From Nephrocerus scutellatus (taxonomy: Eukaryota > Arthropoda > Insecta > Diptera > Pipunculidae): a stretch of 64,000 bases of DNA. The DNA is taken from contig OX352761.1 in NCBI GenBank assembly GCA_947095585.1, positions 58,396,832-58,460,831 on the forward strand, in the 5' to 3' direction. The position numbers and the translations under genes are program-made. This document shows positions 1-11,100 of this stretch, one piece after another. Each line of letters opens with the position of its first letter. Positions within the stretch are counted from its first letter, which is position 1. The notes under the pieces were generated by a model that saw only the letters and a program-made list of their open reading frames with translations, did not search any database and was not told the origin of the DNA.

Positions 1-155
1 AAAAGTGTTGTATATCAGAGATACACATGTGTATAAAATTTGAAGAAAATCGAGTAAAATTTTGTAAAATATTTGTACTGACCCCGAGGTCCGAGGGGCC
101 TCAAATTTTAATAGAAAGTATTGTCATCAGAAATACACATGTGTGCACTAAACAT
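1..155 (+). repeat. Satellite-family monomer fragment at window edge
   Basis: This stretch is nearly the same as 1397-1540: ACACATGTGTATAAAATTTG, then the GACCCCGAGGTCCGAGG segment, then the AGAAATACACATGT segment. It belongs to the 115-120-bp satellite family that is tandem at 901-1500. It lies just downstream (on the minus strand) of the last Harbinger-like exon and continues off the left edge. Confidence 0.75.
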
Positions 156-771
156 ATAAAAATACTGGTTAAACTATAAACAATCTGTTTTATTTAAATA
201 ACAAGCTTTTTACAAAATTATTTAATATCAAATTTCAATTTGTGAAATGCTTGCTGTATTCTTCTACCAGCAAGTAAAAAAGGATTTGCTTGTGCATTGT
301 TAATCTCTTCACTATCGCTGTTATATATATTTAGCATGCCATCCAATAAATCGTAATTTTCTTTAGGCGCAACGTTGTCTATGTTGTTTTCGACACACAT
401 TCACCCTTTCGATTATGCTTCTCGTTAGCTTCTGAAACTCATTGTAGTCACTTTCTTGAGTTTCATCTTCTGCCCTCGGTATAGGCGTCATCATCCAAGT
501 CTTAAAGTCTTAAAGCATATCCAGAGTCACCTTAAAAAACTTCCATTACAGAATGAAAATATTTAAATAAAAAAAGTTTACCTAATAAATAGCAACTTCC
601 AGGATATCTATTGTACAAAATTTTCATCGTTGGAAGAACTTTTGAGTTATTCCATATAAAAATGTCATGTGTCGAGCCAGGATATTTTGCATTGACATTT
701 ATAATTTTTAAATCTGCATCGCATATCTGCAAAGAAACATAGTTAAAGTGTCATATTTAACTTATAAAAAA

Positions 772-1655
772 ACAACCCATAAAAATACAATTTTTCATGT
801 AAATTCTCTAATAGGAGATGGGTATGTGTTAAAATTTGAAGAAAATGGAGCTAATTTTTAAAAAATTTATATGGGCACCCCTCGGACCTCAGGGCCTAAC
901 TCCAAAAACATTACAAAAACTGTTGTCTATCGGAGGTACACATGTGTATTAAATTTGAAGAAAATCGGGTTAATTTTTTTAAAAAAAGTTAAGGGACATC
1001 ACGAACCCGGGCCCGGGGTCTCCAAATTTTTTACAAAAACTGTTGTCTATCGGAGGTACACATGTGTATTAAATTTGAAGAAAATTGGGTTAATTTTTTA
1101 AAAAAAAGTTATGGGGCCCCACGAACCCGGGCCCGGGGTCTCCAAATTTTTTACAAAAAGTGTTGTCTATCGGAGATACACATGTGTATTAAATTTGAAG
1201 AAAATCGGGTTAATTTTTTTAAAAAAAGTTATGGGGCCCCACGAACCCGGGCCCGGGGTCTCCAAATTTTTTACAAAAAGTGTTGTCTATCGGAGATTGA
1301 CATGTGTATTAAATTTGAAGAAAGTCGGGATAATTTTTTTAAAAAAAGTTATGGGGCCCCACGAACCCGGGCCCGGGGTCTCCAAAATTTTTACAAAAAG
1401 TGTTGTATATCAGAGATACACATGTGTATAAAATTTGAAGAAAATCGAGTAAAATTTTGTAAAATATTTGTACCGACCCCGAGGTCCGAGGGGCCTCAAA
1501 TTTTAATAGAAAGTATTGTCACCAGAAATACACATGTTTCAATAAAATCGGGCCTTGGGAAGTGGGTTAAAAATTGATCGCAAGATTCCATGACACACAA
1601 ATCCACAAACACACAAACCCACAAACACACGGGCACGCGAAGTTAATATAGAGGA
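772..1655. mobile_element. Satellite-carrying non-autonomous element in intron 4 of the Harbinger-like gene
   Basis: The left end reads CAACCCATAAAAAT followed by AAATTCTCTAATAGGAGAT. The right end reads CACGGGCACGCGAAGTT then AATATAGAGGATTT. The same two ends, in opposite orientation, border the satellite block inside the LTR at 16606-17085, and one of them ends the block at 19320, so this is a transposed unit rather than a locally grown satellite. It lies between the splice donor at 1673 and the acceptor at 727. Class is unknown; no transposase is visible. Confidence 0.6.
901..1500. repeat. 120-bp tandem satellite, about five copies
   Basis: Units start at 901, 1021, 1141, 1261 and 1381 with an exact 120-bp step. 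Each contains ACAAAAAGTGTTGTCTATCGG, ACACATGTGTATTAAATTTG and the palindromic CCCGGGCCCGGGG. The middle three are nearly identical; the fifth diverges after its first 75 bases. Long open frames here are a by-product of the repeat. Confidence 0.95.
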
Positions 1656-2125
1656 TTTAAAAATAGTAAATACCAGCTGCACATTTATCGAATGATAATA
1701 TTTTCTGTTGACGTAGACATGCTTTGGATACTCATGGTCTTCTTTAAAAAGTGATACAATTGCCACATGAGTGCAGCCAATACACCCCACAACTCCTGGA
1801 AATCTATAACTGTCATAAAATCTGGAAAACATATTTAATTAGTGTTTAGTGAAACTATTTATTAATACTATAGTTACTTTTGTCTTGCAACTTTTAATTG
1901 AACAAGATTTCTATGAAATCTCACTTTATCCTCGAAAATGGCATGGACAGCATTAATAACTTCATTAATACTTCTGTTCACAGATGGTTGACTCATTGAT
2001 AAATTATAATTTTGGCCAACATTCTGCTGATAACTCCCGGCAGCAAAAAATCTCAAAGAAGCAAACACCTTTTAAAAAATTTGTTTACGAGTTACAATTA
2101 ATGTTTCTATCTTTTATAAAAGAAA

Positions 2126-3666
2126 CTAGCTGATTACCTGGCGTTGCCCAGGTATTTATTCATCCCAATCTTCTATTAGGCAGGTGTAGAAAAAAGAATG
2201 ATATCTATCTATACGGTAAAATTGCAGTTTATATTAACAAAATTGATTTTAAAAATTTTTTTTTAAATTATAGCTATAGTATTCAAATTATAAAATAAAA
2301 TTAAATAAACATGCAAAAAATTAATTAAAAACAAAACTTGGTTGTATACAATGTTTTTAGTTTCACCTTCAAGAGCAATAATAAATAAATTCTTAGGTCA
2401 ACCCAACCCAGAGCAAGCAAAATAAAGTTGTCCGTGGGAAAACATGGCGATCTCAAATCTATACTCCACAGTACTTAATAAACTGTCAGACTTATTAATC
2501 GACATCGAAAACGCAAGTATTTGATTGTTTACTTCGTGGTATTCGTTCTAAAATGTAGTGGTTTTGAGAAACAGCCGGATAAATAGAAATTATAAGTTCT
2601 GCGGCAGATTTCAAAAATCGATTTAAATTTCATGTAACCATAAAACACGGCTACTAATCTACCTTTTCCAATTTGAAGTAGGGGCGACAATGTCCTCACC
2701 ACCAAATTCGTCGCCAAATGGTCGCCGAGTACCATTCTTTAGAAACACCACTATTCAACTAAACGACCCCTAAAACTATAGGATCGACACTAATATGGGT
2801 CACCCACCCCCCACCGGGGAGACAACTCATCCATAGGAGTGGCCTACCAACACTATAAATGGCCCCGACAACTATTGAATGGACACTAATATCGGTCATC
2901 CCACACAGGAATCGACCCCATCCCCCTAGAACTATCTTACCGTCACCATTCAACTGAGGGACCCCGAAAACTATAGAATAGACACTAATATTGGTCAACC
3001 CCCCAAAGTTATCAATCCCATCCCCCTAGAGCTGTCTTACCATCAACATTGAACTCAGCCACCCCGAAAACCATAAAATCGACACTAATATCAGTTAACC
3101 CCCCTCAGTTATCGACCCCATCCCCCTAGAGCTATCTTACCATCACCATTCAAATCAGCGACCCCGCAAACCATAGAATCGACACTAATATCGGTCACCT
3201 CCCCCTAGTTATCGACCCCATTAACCTAGAGCTGTCTTGCCATCACCTTTCAACTCAGCGACCACGAAAACAATAGAATCGACGCTAATATCGGTGCCCC
3301 CCCCCTTCAGTTATCGACCCCATCCACCTAGAGCTGTCTTGCCATCACCACTCAACTCAGCGACCCGGAAAACCATAGCATCGACAATAATATCGATCGC
3401 CCACCCCTCTGCGGGGATACATAACTCACCCATAGGAGTGCACTACCAGCACTATTCGTCTCGGCGATACCGAAAACGGTGGGTCCCACACTACTATTGG
3501 CTGCCACGCCTCCCCAGCCAAAAAAGTGCTACCCCACACCACCTATATTCGATTCCAGATAGTAACTAATATGTATACCAAGTTTGGTTGAAATTGTTCA
3601 AGGCGTTCCACAGTTAGTTAGGCACAAATATACAAATAAATTCTCTATTTTATATAGGTATATAGA
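2126..3666 (-). mobile_element. Helitron, both termini present, non-autonomous with helicase remnant
   Basis: On the minus strand the element begins TCTATATACC at 3666 (preceded by A) and ends at 2126 with a hairpin CCTGG-GCAACG-CCAGG, then TAATCAGCTAG followed by host T. A 5' TC, a 3' hairpin plus CTRR and insertion between A and T are the Helitron signature. Between about 2530 and 2340 on the minus strand a degraded frame resembles the C-terminal end of Helitron Pif1-type helicase (INKS, FSHGQLYFACS). The rest is mainly a tandem repeat. It sits in intron 1 of the Harbinger-like gene. Confidence 0.8.
2750..3420. repeat. About 99-bp minisatellite inside the Helitron
   Basis: The phrase TTCAACTCAGCGACCCCGAA with variants recurs near 2754, 2953, 3052, 3150, 3249 and 3353, each followed by ATAGAATCGACACTAATATC and the CCCCCTAGAGCTGTCTT segment. 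This is a spacing of about 98-104 bp. Copies have diverged. Sequence between 2790 and 2950 is partly related. Confidence 0.8.
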
Positions 3667-4858
3667 TTAGGCTAAAGTGCGTTTTAACGAGCAGAGGGTT
3701 ACGGCTTGTGGACCACCCCTATCTGAAGCCCTTATTGAGCAGACCTCGAAAACAGCAATCTTGTTTGGCGGAAATTCGACCTTAAGGAGAGAGAGGGTGT
3801 TAAAGTTTTGAGCACTTTTTTGAAAAATTCATTTTTCTAAGTGGTTTGACGGATGTTAGGGGGTTAATTGGTATTATATAAAAGGCAATAAAAATACCTT
3901 TCGTCCTATAAAAAATTAAATCCAATCCAACCCCCCTCGACAGAGTTAGAGCCAAAAAAATGACTCACATTAAAGTTCAGCAGGGGGCGTGTGCAAAAGG
4001 GCAAATCAGCGACCCCGCAAACCATAGAATCGACACTAATATCGGTCACCTCCCCCTAGTTATCGACCCACCAACCTAGAGCTGTCTTGCCATCACCTTT
4101 CAACTCAGCGACCACGAAAACAATAGAATCGACGCTAATATCGGTGACCCCCCCCCTTCAGTTATCGACCTCATCCCCCTAGAGCTGTCTTGCCATCACC
4201 ACTCAACTCAGCGACCCGGAAAACCATAGCATCGACAATAATATCGATCGTCCACCCCTCTGCAGGGATACATAACTCACCCATAGGAATGCACTACCAG
4301 CACTATTCGTCTCGGCGATACCGAAAACGGTGGGTCCCACACTACTATTGGCTGCCACGCCTCCCCCAGCCAAAAAAGTGCTACCCCCATATTCGATTAC
4401 CACCTATATTCGATTCCAGATAGTAACTAATATGTATACCAAGTTTGATTGAAATTGTTCAAGGCGTTCCACAGCTAGTTAGGCACAAATATACAAATAA
4501 ATTCTCTATTTTATATAGGTATATAGATTAGGCTAAAGTGCGTTTTAACGAGCAGAGGGTTACGGCTTTTGGACCACCCCTATCTGAAGCCCTTATTGAG
4601 CAGACCTCGAAAACAGCAATCTTGTTTGGCGGAAATTCGACCTTAAGGAGAGAGAGGGTGTTAAAGTTTTGAGCACTTTTTTGAAAAATGCATTTTTCTA
4701 AGTGGTTTGATGGATGTTAGGGGGTTAATGGGTACATATTAAAGGTAATAAAAAGTACCTTCCGTCCAATAAATTTGATCCAATCCAACCCACCTCGACA
4801 GAGTTAGAGCCAAAAAACAACTTTTACTTAACTTTCTTTCACTTTCACTTAAATATAT
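3151..4858. repeat. Tandem duplication of about 0.85 kb covering the Helitron 5' end and its flank
   Basis: Sequence from 3151 (CAAATCAGCGACCCCGCAAA) to about 4001 repeats from 4002 to about 4858, with an offset of 851 at the start and 861 at the Helitron end. The second copy therefore contains a second Helitron 5' terminus (TATATAGGTATATAGATT, ending about 4527) but no 3' terminus. Both copies run into the same following sequence (GGCTAAAGTGCGTTTTAACG), so the duplication came after Helitron insertion. Confidence 0.85.
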
Positions 4859-5200
4859 GAAAAACCACATGAACCAGGTACAACTTGATCCGTTTTAGCT
4901 GGCGCACGCACAAAACAAAAGTACGGCTGTGTAGAAGTAATCTTCACCTTTCAGTTGATACCAATATTTCGACCAGCCCACTTTTGCACACGCCCCCTGC
5001 TGAACTTTAAAGTGAGTCATTTTTTTTGCTCTAACTCTGTCGAGGGGGGTTGGATTGGATTCAATTTTTTATAGGACGAAAGGTATTTTTATTGCCTTTT
5101 ATATAATACCAATTAACCCCCTAACATCCATCAAACCACTTAGAAAAATGCATTTTTCAAAAAAGTACTCAAAACTTTAACACCCCCTGTTTTGGAACCC
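3668..5200. repeat. Old dispersed repeat family (here called X), two direct copies and one inverted
   Basis: Direct copies at about 3674-4000 and 4535-4815 carry GTTAGGGGGTTAAT, CCAATCCAACCC and GAGTTAGAGCC. A reverse copy at about 4860-5190 carries GCCCCCTGCTGAACTTTAAA and GGGGGTTGGATTGGATT. Further copies are at 20300-22260, 22960-23900 and in every unit of the 9.1-kb array. No coding capacity is visible. It looks like an old non-autonomous element. Confidence 0.75.
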
Positions 5201-5499
5201 CCTTCCATGTTTTCCCCCAAAAGTCAACATCCTTAAAATCCTTAATACACATATTTGCCAGAAATTACTTGCTTTTTCTTCTACAGTTAAAGCGCTAGTT
5301 CGTGAGGAATCTTCCATATGAGGCGTTAATGTGTTGATTAATTCTTCGACCATATTTTTATTTATTCGAAACAGCTTTATAAATTTTTTTCAGAAAGTTC
5401 AAAACAATCTTGAGGTTCTCTTTTAAACCTTCTGCCTGTTCCAAAGCCGAGTGGGATAAAATAATCTCCAACTCATCCAAACCAGCCATATTTATAATT

Positions 5500-5765
5500 T
5501 CACTGACGATGATGATTTTTATTATATAATTCTAATGCAAACAACACAAGAAGACAATATTCTTTAACAGAAAATCTATAACTTATTGACAACTGACGAT
5601 TTTTATTAAATAATTAGAATGAAAACAACACAAGAAGACAATATTTTTTAACAGAAAATCCATAACTTATTGACAACTGACAATTTGTATTAAAAAATTA
5701 GAATGCAAACAACACAAGAAGACAATATTCTTTTACAAAAAATCTAAAATTTATTGACAACTAAA
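5500..5765. repeat. Three-copy minisatellite, about 83-bp period
   Basis: ACAACACAAGAAGACAATATT recurs three times (near 5533, 5625 and 5708), each followed by CAGAAAATC(T/C)ATAACTTATTGACAA or a close variant. No gene is seen in this stretch. It separates the first Harbinger-like exon from the non-LTR element on the right. Confidence 0.8.
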
Positions 5766-5819
5766 TTTTTTTGACATATATATAATCAACACACGACGAG
5801 AGTTGGCTGGGATGAGAGT

Positions 5820-6529
5820 GCTGTACAAAAAATTCGATTAGTTTCAAGAATACAGCAAAGTGTATGTCATCGAATTTTTCAGGGAGTTTTTTGAAATTCA
5901 AGAATACGGCCCCAGATAACTTATTTAACGTCGAGCTGGAGAAATTATTCGAGATACTAAGATTAAATAGTTTAAATAACTATTTCATACTAGCGGGAGA
6001 TCTAAACGCAAAACATCAGGCTTGGTTGGATTCAACTGCAAACGGACGAGGCAGCTTTCTTAAGTGCTTTGTTAATGACAACCAACTCAGAATAAATTGA
6101 AATTTTACAAGCCAGTTACACCAAGTTATCCTTCCGGGAATTCATATCTTGATCTCTGTCTTGCAGAGGCCCGACTACATGTAGGAACGGTTCTCGAACA
6201 TAAGATCCCGCTATTACCGTATGATAGCGACCATAACGTAATATTAATGCTAGCTTCGCTTGCTGACGAATCACTATTCGCCGCGCAACCCAAACAGCAA
6301 TTCATAAATTAAATTTTAGGAACAACCACTGGAACATGTTCGAAAAACGGGCCTTAGGAGATTGCAGAGATCGGTTTTCTTTTTCTAAAGTTCCCAAAAA
6401 CAGCAATCTTACGAATGAGGAATGTGATAATTGCATTGATAGACTGAATTCGGTGATACTCGCGAGTGTCAACTCAACAGTCCTGTGATGGCGCGATATA
6501 TACGTACGTAGTGAAACACAGCGATGTGG
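5820..6529 (+). pseudogene. I-like non-LTR retrotransposon (A), left part: APE endonuclease remnant
   Basis: The frame at 5864-6100 shows FILAGDLNAKHQAW, the metal-binding GDLNAKH block of APE-type endonucleases. After a stop at 6098-6100 the next ORF (6097-6312) contains PSGNSYLDLCL and YDSDHNVI, the SDH block with the catalytic His. Beyond 6312 the frame continues as NHWNMFEKRAL to about 6480. The split point at 6529/6534 is the Ty3/gypsy insertion; the same element resumes at 17715 with RT. Broken by stops; not functional. Confidence 0.75.
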
Positions 6530-6533
6530 TTAG
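6530..6533. other. Target site duplication TTAG (left)
   Basis: TTAG directly precedes the LTR at 6534 and recurs at 17711-17714 after the other LTR. A 4-bp duplication is usual for Ty3/gypsy integrase. Confidence 0.85.
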
Positions 6534-7422
6534 TGAAATGACGCGTCGTAACCGTGCTTCCTTATTGGACTAAGGGAAGAGTTACTACGAATTAAACCAA
6601 GTTATTTATTTTTATTTAAATATTTTTTATTTGATTATTTTTAAGTTTTTTCTTTTATATATTCTAGGGAGGCCCGCTGTCTTAAGCAATGGCTGCGACC
6701 TCTACTAGAATGTTAGTAAGTTAGCTCCGACTTTTCAACTCGATTTTACTCCCTTTTTATATCCTCAAATCCAATTGAACTTCATCCCCACCACTCACGA
6801 ATAATCAAATGCAGTTCACAGAAATGCACCCATCATCGATATTTTCCCATATCGATAATTCAAATAATAATGCTCCAGATATAGTGCAACGCACTATTAT
6901 CTGGATAAGAAATTAAATTATTACCCAATATTAATAATAACTGCATAAGCAATTAAGTCATTAAATTATTGCCCAATATTAACGCATCAGCGTAAAATTC
7001 GTCAATGGCTCTAGATATAGTTCATATACCCAGCCATTGCCCTTGATGATTTCCATTCACCCTTGCTCTATATACCTATACTTGACTTAGAATTTCATGT
7101 GTATCCGCTGCCTCATAGCATTGTATTTGGTTTGGAACAATTTGGGCTATGCTCGTGACACATTCGGAAATGTGTATTGATATTCGTTAAGCTGTAGTGT
7201 TGCATACATATATCATTGAATGCACCGCGAGCGCATGAATTATCGTCATTTAACTGAAGTTGGTTTTGGGTGACGAGCTCATGAACATGAAATATTTATG
7301 TGTGACATGAAATGTGAGCGCTGCGGCGTACTTTTGATATTGTGTCACATTTGACGACGTGGAAAAAAAGAACATATTAGGAGAGGTGATTTGATGAGGC
7401 GACATGTAGTGCGATCACTACA
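6534..7422 (-). repeat. 3' LTR of the degraded Ty3/gypsy element (889 bp)
   Basis: Matches 16365-17710 apart from an insertion in the right copy and scattered substitutions, for example GACGCGTCG here and GACGCGTTG there. Shared landmarks are TTCCTTATTGGACTAAGG, GCTGTCTTAAGCAATGGCTG (right copy TTCAGC) and GTGTCACATTTGACGACG. The divergence shows an old insertion. Confidence 0.9.
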
Positions 7423-7434
7423 TCCCACCCCACT
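7423..7434 (-). promoter_or_regulatory. Polypurine tract of the degraded Ty3/gypsy element
   Basis: The minus strand reads AGTGGGGTGGGA directly before the LTR start TGTAG at 7422. Its position and purine richness fit the plus-strand priming site. The 7435-7700 stretch beyond it holds no gene that I can see. Confidence 0.6.
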
Positions 7435-7700
7435 TAGAAAAAGAAAATTCCACGGTTGGAATTTTCGGGATAACATTAACATAACGGTTGAAGAACCATA
7501 TTTTACATAATAATACCATTTGGTCCATACACTATGTATTTATAAAAATATTTTTTTTTTGTTTACATATTCTAATCATCCTATTTTCAAATTATTAGCT
7601 ATATATTTTCTTTTGTTTATGTATAAATTTGAAACATTGATTTACAATTCTTTAAACATTGATAATTTTTCTTAATCTAGCTTAATTTGTTAACACAGGG

Positions 7701-8138
7701 TTATGAAATAGTTATTTTACACATTTTTTTTTTATGAGGATGATAATATAAATCTTGGGCTTGGTTTGGATTAGTGGTGTTATTCTCTAGTTTCTGTACA
7801 ATTGATTTTTGTGATTGGCATCCGAGATTAGGTTCTTTTGTTTCTTCACAATGACGTATAACAAAAACTTCGTCGATAGTTTCCTCATTGGGCTGAATAT
7901 TATTTTCATTTTCAGTTGTTTGTAGGCTCATTTTTGACACAGTTGTTTTTAATTTAAATTGATATTTATAAATATATAACAGAATTATACAAATTACGAA
8001 GGCCAAACTGTATATTACAACATAATGGTGAGCATCATGTTTATCTAAGTGTTGCAAATCCTTTTCTTCCTCTTTCTTTAATAAATTTATTTGATAAGAA
8101 AGTTCTGCCAGATTATTGTTTTTATCGTACTTAAACAA
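7701..8138 (-). pseudogene. Envelope-like C-terminal remnant with one membrane segment
   Basis: This 145-residue frame has a charged, probably coiled N-terminal part (ELSYQINLLKKEEEKDL), then HH followed by a hydrophobic run of about 20 residues (VVIYSLAFVICIILLYIY), then a basic segment and a polar tail. That layout, placed between integrase and the 3' LTR, is what remains at the C-terminus of errantiviral env proteins. The surface subunit, fusion region and signal peptide are missing. A deletion near 8140-8190 joins it directly to a truncated integrase. The assignment rests on position and layout, not on a diagnostic motif. Confidence 0.5.
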
Positions 8139-8183
8139 TTTAATAGGTTTTATAGAAGTTGTGGTAATTTTAGATTTTAGATT

Positions 8184-8650
8184 TTATTTATTATCTTCAT
8201 AGCTAGTTGGAAGTGGCCCGACAATGTCCAAAGCTACACGCTCAAGTGGACTTGCGCTAGTTTTCGTGATTTTAATTGGAATTCGTGGATTTTGCCTTAG
8301 CTTGTTTCTTTGGCAGGATTCGCATTTTCGAATGAATTCCTTTGTATCTTTGACTAAAGTAGGCCAATAATTCCTTGTTCTGAGACGTTTAACTGTTCGA
8401 GAGATTCCTTGGTGACCTCCGAAAGGTGAATTATGATAGTTATGCAGAATTTTATCGATCTCTTGTGGATCTGTGGGACTGATTCGGTTGTCCGAATACA
8501 GATAAATATTGAGTTTTATTTGGGAAAATGCTTGTATTATAGTTGCTTTTAAATAATCAAAAAATGGTTCTTGAGGAGGAATGGATATATCGATGCTTTT
8601 AACCTTTTCTTTTGACAATAATTTCGGATCTGAATAATGTGGTTTTCTAA
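8184..8650 (-). pseudogene. Integrase N-terminal fragment
   Basis: The frame shows the HHCC zinc-binding domain (HNYHNSPFGGHQG, then CESCQRNK) and the first catalytic Asp in ALDIVGPLP. The frame then stops at 8184. The second Asp, the Glu and the C-terminal domain are absent, so a deletion has removed most of the integrase core and joined it to env-like sequence. Confidence 0.85.
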
Positions 8651-8929
8651 AGTAGCTTTTTCTGTTAGATGTATTGCCAAAGAGGTAATAATGTATGTTG
8701 ACGATCTTGTTGCGTTAGAAAATATTTTTAATTCGTTAGGATTGGGGCGAGTATACCCCGAAATATTCCTAAATAATGTTTCCTCTTGTCGTGTTTCGTA
8801 AGGTAGAATAAAAATCTGAATTGGAGAACTGTTTTCGGCTAACGTTATGGGCTTACAAGTTTTGATTATAGTAAATTCAGTCGGTGGAGCTCAACTTCTT
8901 CGCTTCCTACTACTGTTATCTCATCAAGG

Positions 8930-10470
8930 TTTTGATGTTTAGCTTTGCTTCTAGTAGTGACTAAAACTTGGCCATTGTTTGTTTCAACTTGTGTGTCTCC
9001 AGGGATGCGGCTGAGTGCATTGGCATTAGCATTAAATTTGCCTGGCTTGTATATGATTTCATATTACTCTAATGAAAGATGCCATCGCGCCAATCTCGAT
9101 GTAGGATCTTTAAGATTTAACAGCCATTGAAGCGGCCTGTGATCCGTGAGAATTGTAAATTTTTTACCGTAAACGTAACGACGGAATTGCTTGACGGCAA
9201 ATATTATTACTAATAATTCCTTTTCGGTAGTGGTATACTTTGTCTCAGCAACATTTAAAAGGCTTTTCTTGGCCTATTTTACCTGGGCTTTTTTGGGCTT
9301 TACGGCTCCTATTGCATAATCACTTGCATCGGTAGTGATAAGAAATGTTTCTTTGAAATTTGAGTAGATCAATATTGGTGAGGTGATTAATTTTCTTTTT
9401 AAAATAACAAAAGCTTCTTCGCATAAAGCATCCCATTTGAAATCTACGTTATTTTTTAACAAGTTACTTATCTCCGGCAATATCCTACAAATCCCAAAAA
9501 TGCTTTAATATCTTTGGCTTTCTTTGGTCTAGGATATGTTTTTACCGCCTCTATTTTATCTGGGTTTGGCTTGATTCCTTCATCACTGATAATGTGTCCC
9601 AGGTACATAAGCTCTCGTTTAATAAAATGGCATTTGTCTGGCTGCAGTTTTAGTTTGTTAAACCGTAGCCTTGTTAGAACATTTCGCAATTTCCTGTTAC
9701 GTTCGTCCAAAGTGGGTCCATAAACTACAATGTCACCAACAAAAATAAAACATTCTATTTCAATTAGACCCATTAAAACATTATTCATCGTTCGTTGGAA
9801 AGTGGCGGGTGTATTTTTTTACCCATAGGCATTCAGTTATACTCCCAATGACCAGTGGTAGTGCTGAACGCTCTCTTTTCCCAATCTTCCTCTTGAACTA
9901 AGATTTGATGAAAGCCGTTTGCAAGGTCTAATGTGCTGAAATATTTAAATTTACCTTGTTGGTCCAAAATGTCTGTTATATTGGGAAGCGGAAATGCATC
10001 CCCAACAGTTGCATCGTCTAGACGCCTGTAGTCTACAACTACTCGCCGTTTTTTATTACCTTGAGCATTAGGTTTTTTAGGAACAAGTAACAGAGGAGAA
10101 TTCCAAGGATTGTAACTTGGTCGGATAATGTCGTTTTCGAGCATTTCGTCTACCTGTTTGTTAATTTCAGCTCTACTTGTTTCTGACAGTCTATATGGTC
10201 TAACATGGATAGGAGGTTTACCTACTTCAGTGATTATCTGATGTGTGGCTGCATTAGTACAAGTGAGCTTATCTCCAGGTAAGTATAACAAATCATTAAA
10301 CTCACGACATATCTGGACTATAGAAGATATTTCTTCTTTATTACAGTGGTTTATGTCCACTAACTTTTCCAAATTTTCTAACCGTTTGTATACCGGATCG
10401 ATTTCCGGATCTGTTGAAAGAAACCTAAATTCGTCTAAGTTATTCCACTCTAAACTCAGACTTTTGCAAA
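8930..10470 (-). pseudogene. Reverse transcriptase-RNase H of the degraded Ty3/gypsy element
   Basis: The RT N-terminal half (10372-9833) has IIRPSYNPWNSPLLLVPKK, VVVDYRRLDD, FPLPNI, LDLANGFHQI and AFSTTTGHWEY. The next block (9788-9468) has KCHFIKRELMYLGH and FLGFVGYCRR. The active-site box that should read YxDD reads FVGD, so the first of the paired Asp residues is lost. RNase H follows at 9480-8930 with TTDASDYAIGA, TTTEKELL and TDHRPLQWL, but contains a stop at 9064-9066 and a frame change near 9270. Several independent lesions make it inactive. Confidence 0.9.
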
Positions 10471-10899
10471 GTTGTCACTTGACTGGGCGATGGAAGAGGC
10501 CAAAAAGACCCCAGGTGAATTCTGTTTCTTCCGAATGACGACGTCATTTGCACAATTAAAAGCGAGTAAATAGAGTACTTCGTGCAGGTATGTTAATCTA
10601 GTATACAAATTTATGTTTGGGTTTCATGATGTTCTGTTCTGCTTCATCAAAAATACTTTCTGGTTTTGGAAGAGCTACTTCCCCAGATCCGCTATATATA
10701 GAAGGCTTACCTTTAGAAACATCAATTACCTTACTTTGTTGGATTAAACTTTTTTGCACTTGCATCTTACCTTTCTTTGCCTTAGTCTCTCCTTTTATTA
10801 TCTTTTCTTCATTCTGCGAATTGAATTGTTCTTTTTGGCTCAAATTTTTATTTTCATATTTCTTAGATTTACTGTCTACCAAGTTTGTTGTTAATTTTT

Positions 10900-11100
10900 G
10901 AAATTGCTTAGTTTTTTTTAAGTCTTTTTGCTTAGGATTTATTTTCTCTAAGTCCTTTTGTTTAGGATTTATTTTCTCTGTCTTTTTGCTTAGGATGATT
11001 TTTCTCTAAGTCTTTTTGCTTAGGATTTATTTTCTCTAAGTCTTTTTTGCTTAGGATTTATTTTCTCTAAGTCTTTTTGCTTGGTCTTACGGTCGACTAA
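10900..11100. repeat. In-gene tandem repeat, about 30-32 bp
   Basis: GCTTAGGATTTATTTTCTCT with TAAGTCTTTTT between copies recurs five to six times. One copy has lost CTAAG and one has GATGATTTTTC, so copies differ in length and change frame. Confidence 0.85.

Larger units (their letters stand above)
218..5489 (-). pseudogene. Harbinger/HARBI1-like DDE transposase gene, five exons, decayed
   Basis: Reading the minus strand I see five exon-like blocks: E1 about 5489-5273, E2 2068-1878, E3 1821-1674, E4 726-582, E5 530-218. Spliced in this order they follow the PIF/Harbinger nuclease: ELINTLTPHM and ALTVEEK (E1), LRFFAAGSYQ and MSQPSVNR (E2), FPGVVGCI..THVAI and YVNRKYYHSINVQL (E3), ICDADLKIINVN and YPGSTHD (E4), GDSGYAL and the C-terminal FLLAGRRIQQAF (E5). 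Introns 2-4 have GT-AG borders in matching phase; intron 1 appears to use a GC-AG pair (GCAAGT donor at 5272, AG at 2070-2069). Decay: the first catalytic Asp, normally in GCIDGTHV, reads GCIGCTHV; E1 needs a frame change; E5 has a frameshift and lacks the segment between GDSGY and the C-terminus. It could be a transposon gene or a HARBI1-type domesticated gene that died. Confidence 0.8.

Noticed and set aside
1062..1577. ORF of 171 codons with repeated peptide, and a second at 1111-1431
   Set aside because: They are open only because the 120-bp satellite unit is a multiple of three; the same 40-residue phrase repeats and no start or conservation supports translation.
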